Made by a program: the position numbers and the translations under genes. A stretch of DNA of 5,243 nt from Planctomycetia bacterium (GTDB lineage: Bacteria > Planctomycetota > UBA11346), in the NCBI GenBank assembly GCA_005801395.1, contig SYDV01000298.1:1-5243 (forward strand), read 5' to 3'. Numbering within the stretch: the first letter of the stretch is position 1; each line of letters opens with the position of its first letter. A model generated the notes under the pieces. That model did not search any database and was not told where the DNA came from. It saw only the letters and a list, made by a program, of their open reading frames with translations. Positions 1 through 5,243 of this stretch are shown in pieces.

Positions 1-215
1 AGCGTAAGCAGGTCGCGTATCGTTTTGCTGATTTAGCGAAACAGGAACCCGGATTAGCGTTGGCGATTAAACAAACCGTGATGGCAAATGATAAACCTCG
101 TTTTACGGCGTTGTTAGCTGGCTCGGACGGTAGCGGAGCGGTGCGTTCGTACTTCAACCTATTATCCGCTGATGAATTAAGTGGTCTATTTGCGTTGTTG
201 AAGGGAGGCAAGTAA
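1..215 (+). CDS. C-terminal 70 residues of an unidentified protein encoded just upstream of coxB (5' truncated)
   Basis: The frame with codons starting at base 3 is open from the window edge to a TAA at 213-215 and encodes 70 residues ending in LLKGGK. The stop shares its last A with the ATG of coxB (TAATG), and the coxB Shine-Dalgarno lies inside this frame, so the gene is real and probably translationally coupled to coxB. The visible part is soluble-looking and mostly helical, with no transmembrane segment, no cysteine and no CxxCH. The tail around LSADELSGLFALL (residues 55-67 of the visible part) loosely recalls the last helix of class I cytochromes c. A c-type cytochrome donor is therefore conceivable, but this is a weak inference from a short amphipathic helix. 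The diagnostic part lies outside the window, so no function or name is assigned. Confidence 0.75.
   Translation, partial: RKQVAYRFADLAKQEPGLALAIKQTVMANDKPRFTALLAGSDGSGAVRSYFNLLSADELSGLFALLKGGK
203..208 (+). promoter_or_regulatory. Shine-Dalgarno of coxB
   Basis: GGGAGG ends six bases before the ATG at 215, close to ideal spacing. It sits inside the last codons of the upstream gene, which fixes the coxB start and supports coupled translation of the two genes. Confidence 0.8.
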
Positions 216-1474
216 TGCCCCGTTTATTATTTTTATTATTAACGGTTCTTTTAAGTGTCGTTACGTCCGTTGGGCAGATCTCGGCAGCGGACAGCAATAA
301 AATCCCGGTCAAAAATACGGTCGCAAACGCACCTGTGCCGTTAACGATTGTTGCACAACCCATTGACGAGATTGACGCCGACGTCGCTAAATTTAACCCG
401 AATATCTATGCGCTGAATGCGGATGGTACGCCGGTTAATTACAATAAGAGCCCGTTTGTTGAGCCGGCCTCTGATATTGCGCGTGACGTGGTGTGGATTA
501 CTTGGTTTAGTTCCCTGATATTTTTACCATTCTTGGTGTTGCCGCTGATTTTGTTGTTATACGTGATTTTTAAATTCCGCGATCATGGAGATGATCGGAA
601 GCCGGCAACATTTACGGGTAATCATAAATTGGAAGTGGCTTGGACACTGATCCCGTGTTTGGCATTAATTGTCGTTAGTTACCCGACGTGGATTATTTTG
701 GATAAGATGGAAGCGCCACCGAGTGATAAAAAAGATCAAATGACCGTGATCGTGCGGGGTAAACAATTTGCGTGGGATTACGTGTATCAGGGTTATTATA
801 AAAATCCCAAAGCTGAGGTGAAGCAGAACATCGCGATTGGTCAAAATATGGGGATTCAAGATCCTTTGATTTTACCCAAAGGCCGTGCGGTGCAATTGCA
901 CATGACGTCTGATGACGTCAATCATGCTTGGTGGATTCCTGCCTTTGGTGTGAAAAAAGACTGTATTAAAGGCCGTTATACGTACGTGTGGTTCACGCCT
1001 GAAATATTGGGTGTTTATAAAGGGCAATGCGCAGAATTATGTGGCGCTGGTCACGGCATTATGTTGGTTTCGGCGAGTATTGTGACTCCTGCTGAATTTG
1101 ATCGCTACATTACTCTGCAACAAGCCAAAGACGATGTCTTAAAAGTGTGGAGTGCGATTCAACCAGCGGTTGGCGTTAAAGTGGACGATAAAGCTCTGCG
1201 CGATGCGGTTGCTGGTTATCTGAGCAAAGGCAAAACGGCTGAGCGTCAATACGCGTTACGTTTTTGGATCGCATCGAATTACTCAACCTTACAGCGCGTG
1301 CCACCACCCAAGGGTACCAGCATGGCGCAAGTTATTGGCGCAGCTAATGCCGCCGATATTCCTGCGACGATTAAAGCTCGTCGCGATAAAGTGGATGCGT
1401 TGTTGAGCGAACTGGTCGCTCACGTCACGAGCATCCCTGATATTGTTGCCATTGCCTCAGGAGATCTGCCATGA
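215..1474 (+). CDS. coxB: Cytochrome c oxidase subunit II with CuA centre and a long C-terminal extension
   Basis: This membrane-anchored, periplasm-facing subunit accepts electrons from a c-type cytochrome at its CuA centre and passes them to heme a in CoxA. It has 419 residues. A signal peptide covers about residues 1-25 (Leu-rich core, likely cleavage after SAA). Two membrane helices lie at about 92-119 and 140-163, the second inside the family motif LEVAWTLIP. The cupredoxin domain runs from about 175 to 298 and has the full CuA set: H237 in NHAWW, then C272, E274, C276, H280 and M283 in CAELCGAGHGIM. F185-A186 replaces the usual WY of the QWYW electron-entry motif. Residues from about 300 to 419 extend beyond the normal end of the cupredoxin fold. 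They are helical-looking and contain no cysteine, so this is not the fused cytochrome c of caa3 enzymes. The start is supported by a strong Shine-Dalgarno. The stop overlaps the coxA start. Confidence 0.96.
   Translation: MPRLLFLLLTVLLSVVTSVGQISAADSNKIPVKNTVANAPVPLTIVAQPIDEIDADVAKFNPNIYALNADGTPVNYNKSPFVEPASDIARDVVWITWFSSLIFLPFLVLPLILLLYVIFKFRDHGDDRKPATFTGNHKLEVAWTLIPCLALIVVSYPTWIILDKMEAPPSDKKDQMTVIVRGKQFAWDYVYQGYYKNPKAEVKQNIAIGQNMGIQDPLILPKGRAVQLHMTSDDVNHAWWIPAFGVKKDCIKGRYTYVWFTPEILGVYKGQCAELCGAGHGIMLVSASIVTPAEFDRYITLQQAKDDVLKVWSAIQPAVGVKVDDKALRDAVAGYLSKGKTAERQYALRFWIASNYSTLQRVPPPKGTSMAQVIGAANAADIPATIKARRDKVDALLSELVAHVTSIPDIVAIASGDLP
1459..1463 (+). promoter_or_regulatory. Shine-Dalgarno of coxA
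   Basis: AGGAG ends seven bases before the ATG at 1471, within the last codons of coxB. With the ATGA overlap at 1471-1474 it marks the coxA start and suggests coupled synthesis of subunits II and I. Confidence 0.8.
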
Positions 1475-3159
1475 CAACTGCAGCTGTCATGCCGCCGATT
1501 CCCATTAAGCGCTACACGGGCTTGATGGACTGGTTGACGACCGTCGACCATAAAAAAATCGGCCTCATGTATTTTTGGTTTACTGTCACCATGGGTGTGG
1601 TTGGTGGTTTATTCGCTGGTCTGATTCGTGTCCAGTTGGCGACACCGGGCGCGATCATTGAAACCATTCAAGCAGCGCATCTCGCGGGTGTTGATCTGCC
1701 ATTTAATCTCTACAGTGAAGATAAAGATCGTTATAATCAGGTCGTAACGATGCATGCATCGATTATGATTTTCTTCACGATTATTCCCGGATTTATTGGT
1801 TTTGCGAATTATGTGGTGCCGCTCATGGTTGGCGCGCGCGATATGGCGTTCCCGAAAATGAATGCCTTTGGCTTTTGGCTCTTGATTCCATCCGCAATAT
1901 TAATGCTGACGAGTTTCTATATCGTCCAAGGTGGTGCCGCGTCTTCTGGTTGGACGGCATATCCACCGTTGTCGTTGCAAGGAGCTGGCACGAACCCAGG
2001 CCAAGATATGTGGGTGATGGGTGTTCACTTGGCAGGGGTTAGTTCGATTCTCGCAGCAATTAATTTTATTGTGACGATTGCGAGTTTAAAGGCGCCCGAA
2101 ATGAAATGGCGAGATTTACCATTATTTGCGTGGGCTACCTTCTTCGTCTCAATTATTCAATTAGTTGCGACACCAGTACTAGCTGCGGCAGTAACCATGG
2201 TGCTGTTGGATCGTAACTTCGGAACGACCTTTACCGTTCCTGAAGCTGGCGGTGATCCAGTGCTCTACCAACATATCTTCTGGTTCTATAGTCATCCGGC
2301 CGTGTATATCATGATCTTGCCGGGTTTTGGCGCTATTAGTCATATCTTCGCTGCGTTCTCGCAAAAAAGAATTTTTGGTTATATGAGCATGGTTTACGCG
2401 ATTGGTGCGATTACCGTTCTTGGCTTTATTGTTTGGGCCCATCATATGTTTGCCGTCGGAATGACACCGGAATTGGCGTATTATTTCCAAGTAGCTTCGT
2501 TGCTCATTGGCGTACCAACCGGCATTAAAGTATTCAATTGGTTGGCCACGATGTGGGGCGGTAAAATTCGCTTCACGGTTGCGATGATGATGGCCTGTGG
2601 TTTCATCTGCCTATTTGTGCTTGGTGGTTTCGGCGGTCTCATTTTAGCATTGGTCGCTGTGGATTTTACCCTGACGGATACGTACTTCGTGGTTGGTCAC
2701 TTTCATATGGTACTGGTTGGTGGTTCCATCATGTTGATGTTTGCCATGACTTATTACTGGTGGCCGAAAATGACTGGACGTATGTTGAGTGAAAGTTTGG
2801 GTAAATGGGTATTCTGGTTGATGTTCATTGGCGTATTTTTGACGTTCTTCGCCATGCACATCAGCGGTGCAAACGGTATGGCACGTCGCGTACCAGTTTA
2901 TTATGCCGACTTTCAATTTTCAAATTACCTAACGACTTTTGGTTACTTCTTAACTATCGTCTCAGCTTTGCTGTTTTACATGGATTTATTCCTCAGCTAT
3001 CGCCGTCCGAAGGTGACTGAAAACGATCCTTGGCATATCAATGGATTGCAACAAAGCTTCGAATGGGCCACGTCTTGCCCGCCGCCAGTTTATAATTTCG
3101 AAGTGGTCCCACCGATTCCCGTTCTCAACCAGAGCGGTGATAATCACGGTAAGCATTGA
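1471..3159 (+). CDS. coxA: Cytochrome c oxidase subunit I, A2-type heme-copper oxidase
   Basis: This catalytic subunit reduces O2 to water and pumps protons across the inner membrane. Its 562 residues give about 12 membrane helices, the usual length for the family. Low-spin heme a ligands are H95 (MHASIM) and H412, the high-spin heme a3 ligand is H410 (GHFH), and CuB ligands are H275, H324 and H325. Y279 is the tyrosine expected to crosslink to H275. The K channel is intact (S290, T350, K353 in PTGIKVF). The D-channel entrance is kept (D124 in GARD, N113, N131). The usual glutamate two residues after the CuB histidine is A277, in YSHPAVY with Y273-S274, the known signature of the A2 subfamily. 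The propionate arginines R472-R473 are present (MARR). The tail has the family pattern EWATSCPPPVYNF. Binding of heme a rather than heme o is inferred from CuA in CoxB and from the adjacent ctaA. The start overlaps the coxB stop by four bases. Confidence 0.98.
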   Translation: MTTAAVMPPIPIKRYTGLMDWLTTVDHKKIGLMYFWFTVTMGVVGGLFAGLIRVQLATPGAIIETIQAAHLAGVDLPFNLYSEDKDRYNQVVTMHASIMIFFTIIPGFIGFANYVVPLMVGARDMAFPKMNAFGFWLLIPSAILMLTSFYIVQGGAASSGWTAYPPLSLQGAGTNPGQDMWVMGVHLAGVSSILAAINFIVTIASLKAPEMKWRDLPLFAWATFFVSIIQLVATPVLAAAVTMVLLDRNFGTTFTVPEAGGDPVLYQHIFWFYSHPAVYIMILPGFGAISHIFAAFSQKRIFGYMSMVYAIGAITVLGFIVWAHHMFAVGMTPELAYYFQVASLLIGVPTGIKVFNWLATMWGGKIRFTVAMMMACGFICLFVLGGFGGLILALVAVDFTLTDTYFVVGHFHMVLVGGSIMLMFAMTYYWWPKMTGRMLSESLGKWVFWLMFIGVFLTFFAMHISGANGMARRVPVYYADFQFSNYLTTFGYFLTIVSALLFYMDLFLSYRRPKVTENDPWHINGLQQSFEWATSCPPPVYNFEVVPPIPVLNQSGDNHGKH

Positions 3160-3168
3160 TTCATTTAC

Positions 3169-3187
3169 GGGAGCGCTACTCGTTCCC
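3169..3187 (+). other. Possible mRNA hairpin between coxA and ctaA
   Basis: GGGAGCG (3169-3175) can pair with CGTTCCC (3181-3187) to form a 7-bp stem with one G-U pair and a five-base loop, CTACT. It lies ten bases after the coxA stop codon. No T-run follows (next bases ATAACC), so it is not a typical intrinsic terminator. A role in mRNA processing or 3'-end protection of the coxBA message, or partial attenuation before ctaA, is possible but inferred. The rest of the 61-bp gap shows only the 8-bp palindrome TTACGTAA (3198-3205) and the weak ctaA start region. Confidence 0.4.
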
Positions 3188-3203
3188 ATAACCTCTATTA
3201 CGT

Positions 3204-3207
3204 AAGG
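3204..3207 (+). promoter_or_regulatory. Weak candidate ribosome binding site for ctaA
   Basis: AAGG is the only purine-rich Shine-Dalgarno-like run ahead of the ctaA GTG and lies 13 bases from it, which is long. It is only two bases from an out-of-frame ATG at 3210. Together with the GTG start, this suggests ctaA is translated less efficiently than coxB and coxA, as expected for an assembly enzyme. Confidence 0.4.
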
Positions 3208-3220
3208 CGATGTCTCCCAC

Positions 3221-4390
3221 GTGATCTCCACCGCCACCATCGGCGCTGATTCAGCGAGCCGCACCTTGGTATCTCCGGTGTCGGCTTCGGTGGCGTCGTG
3301 GTTGGGCGTCTTGTTTGTGATGCTGTTTGCGCTCAATACGATTGGTGGTTGGGTACGATTATCCGGCGCTGGTGTCGCAATTCCGCAATGGCCAATCATC
3401 AATGGCAGTTTATTGCCACCGATGAGCGATGAGGGATGGGAACAGGTGAAGCTTCATTACGACGCAGATCAAGTACGCCTTGAAGCACGCGTTCGTGCCG
3501 GTGAATTAACTCCGACGAATTTGGGTCATCGACCCCACGATTTGGTTGAATTCAAAGCCATGTTTATAACCGAATGGAGTCATCGTTTATTTGCCGCTCT
3601 GGTTGGCATTATGGCGGCTGGTTGTTTAACGATTATTTGGCGACGTGCACCAATGCGTGCGCTGATTGCTTGGCCTATGAGTATTGCTGGAGTGTTAATT
3701 ATCGCCCAAGCGGTGCTAGGTGGCATGTTAGTGCGCAGCGGCACCAACACTCATTGGTTATTTTTACATCAAGCGAATGCTAGTTTAATTATGGCGTGCG
3801 TGTTGATATCCATATTACGAATTTTAGCAGATGGCCGCCCACAAGTGTCGGCATCAGAGCGTGCTCAACGAGTTGGATTATCAATTCTGCTCGGCGTATC
3901 GACGTGCGTCGTGTGGCTGCAACTTGTAATCGGATCTTTAGTCGCCGGCAGTCGTAATGACGGCAATTTTGGTGAGTGGCCATTGTTGGCAGCTTCTCGT
4001 TTGTGGGATGAGCATCGTTCGTTGTGGTGGAATCTACAGTCAAACCCAGAGCTACATCAGTGGACGCATCGCTGGATGGCCTGGAGCATTGTGGTTTTAG
4101 TGGTGGTGTTATTAATAGTTGCCTGGAAAAAACGCGACGATGTTCCACAACGCTTGCGACTTGGATTGCAATCCGTTGGCGTATTTTTGCTTTCTCAAAT
4201 TGTGCTCGGTATCGGTAATGTATGGACGGGAATAACACCCTATGGTTCGCTAGCGCACCAATTCATGGGCATGTGCTTATTCCTTGGTCTGGTGTTGTGT
4301 TGGTTTGACGTTCGCCGTGAAGTGTTAGGTCGCAATAAACAGATGTTTTTGGATTCTGCTGAATCTGAAAGCAAGGCGGCGGCCACATGA
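3221..4390 (+). CDS. ctaA: Heme A synthase, COX15/CtaA family
   Basis: This inner-membrane enzyme oxidises the C8 methyl of heme O to a formyl group, giving heme A for CoxA. The 389-residue protein has about eight membrane helices arranged as two similar halves. Conserved histidines are H121 in EWSHR (with E118), H183 in FLHQANA, H283 in WTHRWMAW and H346 in LAHQFMG, the four expected heme-liganding positions. Other family motifs are GGWVRLSGAG (42-51) with QWP, the EFK box (110-112), LGGMLVRSG (166-174) and VAGSRNDGNFGEWPLL (241-256). The first large loop lacks the cysteine pair of Bacillus CtaA, so this is the Cox15-like type. An in-frame stop at 3203-3205 makes GTG 3221 the most upstream possible start. 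Conservation begins only near residue 27, so a GTG or TTG some 15-20 codons later cannot be excluded. Its last bases overlap ctaB as ATGA. Confidence 0.95.
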   Translation: MISTATIGADSASRTLVSPVSASVASWLGVLFVMLFALNTIGGWVRLSGAGVAIPQWPIINGSLLPPMSDEGWEQVKLHYDADQVRLEARVRAGELTPTNLGHRPHDLVEFKAMFITEWSHRLFAALVGIMAAGCLTIIWRRAPMRALIAWPMSIAGVLIIAQAVLGGMLVRSGTNTHWLFLHQANASLIMACVLISILRILADGRPQVSASERAQRVGLSILLGVSTCVVWLQLVIGSLVAGSRNDGNFGEWPLLAASRLWDEHRSLWWNLQSNPELHQWTHRWMAWSIVVLVVVLLIVAWKKRDDVPQRLRLGLQSVGVFLLSQIVLGIGNVWTGITPYGSLAHQFMGMCLFLGLVLCWFDVRREVLGRNKQMFLDSAESESKAAAT

Positions 4391-5243
4391 ATAACCAGCC
4401 GCAACGCATTTGGCAGGTGACAAAAGACCTGCTCATCCTGACCAAGTATCGTATTACCATGGTCGCCATTTTTACTGGTTACGCCGCCATTGCGGTGCAC
4501 GGTGCATACGCAACGAACTGGTCATATATTTGGCCGTGCATGATCGCCTTATTCGCATTGGGCGGCGCGGCGAATACGCTAAATCAAATATTCGAATTAC
4601 GCAAAGACGCCGTTATGGATCGTACAAAAGCGCGGCGGCCTTTACCGGCTGGACGGATAACGCCCGCCCAGGCGTACTTTTTTGCCGTCGTGCAAATGGT
4701 GTTGGCATTGGGTATTTTTATATGGTTTTACGGAAGTTATTTAGCGGCGGGATTAACCGTTGCGACCGTGGTGTATTATAGTTTTTTCTACACGCTGTAT
4801 TTAAAGCCAAAGCATTACCTGAATATCGTTATCGGCGGCGTTCCGGGAGCGATGGGGCCGTTAATTGCTTGGGCGGCTGTCGCAAACACGATTGAATTAG
4901 CCCCGCTGGCGATGTTCGCAGTAATATTTTTGTGGACTCCACCGCATGTGTGGGCCTTGGCCATTAAGCTTAAAGATGATTATGCACGTGCTGGTATTCC
5001 GATGTTGCCAGTCGTTAAAGGCGTCGATGAAACGACGCGGCAAATATTTATCTATACCGTGGTTATGGTGATCGGTACTTTGGCCGTTCCTTTATTAGTA
5101 CCGGCATTTGAGCACAGTCCGCTTTATACCACGTTATCCTTGGTGCTAGGCGCGGTGTTCTTGGTATGGACGGCAATTCTGTGGCGTTTTCGTCCAATTG
5201 TGCCGACCATGCCGCTTTTTCGTTTTTCGATTATTTATATTGC
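4387..5243 (+). CDS. ctaB: Protoheme IX farnesyltransferase (heme O synthase), 3' truncated by the window
   Basis: This UbiA-family inner-membrane prenyltransferase attaches farnesyl from farnesyl diphosphate to the protoheme vinyl group, making the heme O that CtaA converts to heme A. The 285 visible codons are open to the window edge. The family usually has about 290-310 residues, so only a short tail is missing. The first prenyl-diphosphate/Mg motif is N66-x3-E70-x3-D74 (NQIFELRKD), an NxxxDxxxD variant with Glu in the middle, followed by RRPLPAGR (83-90). Further family signatures are YLKPKHYLNIVIGGVPGAMGP (within 138-158), WTPPHVWALAI (183-193) and the second acidic region DDYARAGIPMLPVVKG (197-212). 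The ATG overlaps the ctaA stop by four bases. A modest AAGG (4373-4376) lies ten bases upstream. The conserved P of the N-terminal TKPRI motif is Y21 here. Confidence 0.96.
   Translation, partial: MNNQPQRIWQVTKDLLILTKYRITMVAIFTGYAAIAVHGAYATNWSYIWPCMIALFALGGAANTLNQIFELRKDAVMDRTKARRPLPAGRITPAQAYFFAVVQMVLALGIFIWFYGSYLAAGLTVATVVYYSFFYTLYLKPKHYLNIVIGGVPGAMGPLIAWAAVANTIELAPLAMFAVIFLWTPPHVWALAIKLKDDYARAGIPMLPVVKGVDETTRQIFIYTVVMVIGTLAVPLLVPAFEHSPLYTTLSLVLGAVFLVWTAILWRFRPIVPTMPLFRFSIIYI

Noticed and set aside
902..920. Repeated ATGACGTC (902-909 and 912-919) containing a TGACGTCA palindrome in coxB
   Set aside because: It encodes the conserved residues just before CuA ligand H237 (M-T-S-D-D-V). The 10-bp spacing is not a codon multiple and no other copies were seen, so it is probably coincidental.
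1748..1761. Perfect 14-bp palindrome CGATGCATGCATCG inside coxA
   Set aside because: It is explained by codons for the invariant T-M-H-A-S around heme ligand H95. Its position within a conserved coding motif makes a regulatory site unlikely.
2986..3402. Antisense open frame of 138 codons across the coxA-ctaA junction
   Set aside because: It overlaps the coxA tail and the ctaA start on the opposite strand, has no Shine-Dalgarno that I can see and no family motif.
3789..4238. Antisense open frame of 149 codons
   Set aside because: It lies wholly opposite ctaA, whose conserved histidine motifs span the same bases. The antisense product has low-complexity, basic composition and no recognisable motif.
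4594..4620. Apparent loss of an acidic residue in the first CtaB motif (ELRKD instead of DRDID)
   Set aside because: The core pattern N-x3-D/E-x3-D is intact (N66, E70, D74). The middle acid of the E. coli-type sequence is not part of the universal UbiA motif, so no loss of function is implied.
4410..4781. Open frame of 123 codons on the plus strand
   Set aside because: It is an out-of-frame shadow of ctaB. The frame from 4387 has the complete farnesyltransferase motifs, while this one gives Arg- and Cys-rich sequence with no family resemblance.

Overview
The window carries a compact respiratory gene cluster for an aa3-type cytochrome c oxidase and the heme A made for it. All genes lie on the plus strand: the 3' end of an unidentified gene (1-215), coxB/ctaC (subunit II, 215-1474), coxA/ctaD (subunit I, 1471-3159), ctaA (heme A synthase, GTG start, 3221-4390) and ctaB/cyoE (heme O synthase, 4387 to the window end, truncated). 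Three of the four junctions are stop/start overlaps (TAATG, ATGA, ATGA), and the only real gap is 61 bp between coxA and ctaA. This is the layout of one co-transcribed, translationally coupled unit. No RNA gene, mobile element, CRISPR array or clear promoter is visible. The promoter and the terminator probably lie outside the window.

The genes form one pathway. CtaB farnesylates protoheme to heme O and CtaA oxidises heme O to heme A. CoxA binds heme a and the heme a3-CuB centre, and CoxB carries CuA and passes electrons from a c-type donor into CoxA. Every metal ligand expected in CoxA and CoxB is present. CoxA has the YSHPAVY signature of the A2 subfamily of heme-copper oxidases: the glutamate at the end of the D proton channel is alanine, and a Tyr-Ser pair stands nearby.

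The organism looks like a Gram-negative bacterium. CoxB begins with a cleavable signal peptide, CtaA is of the Cox15-like type without the loop cysteine pair of Bacillus CtaA, base composition looks moderate, and Shine-Dalgarno sequences are clear for coxB and coxA. I cannot assign a genus or securely a phylum.

Nothing here looks like an entirely new system. The points worth a second look are a C-terminal extension of about 120 residues on CoxB with no heme-binding motif, the unidentified protein translated just before CoxB, the absence of coxC and ctaG from the place after coxA, a Phe-Ala pair at the usual cytochrome c electron-entry position of CoxB, and a hairpin plus a four-codon minicistron in the coxA-ctaA gap.
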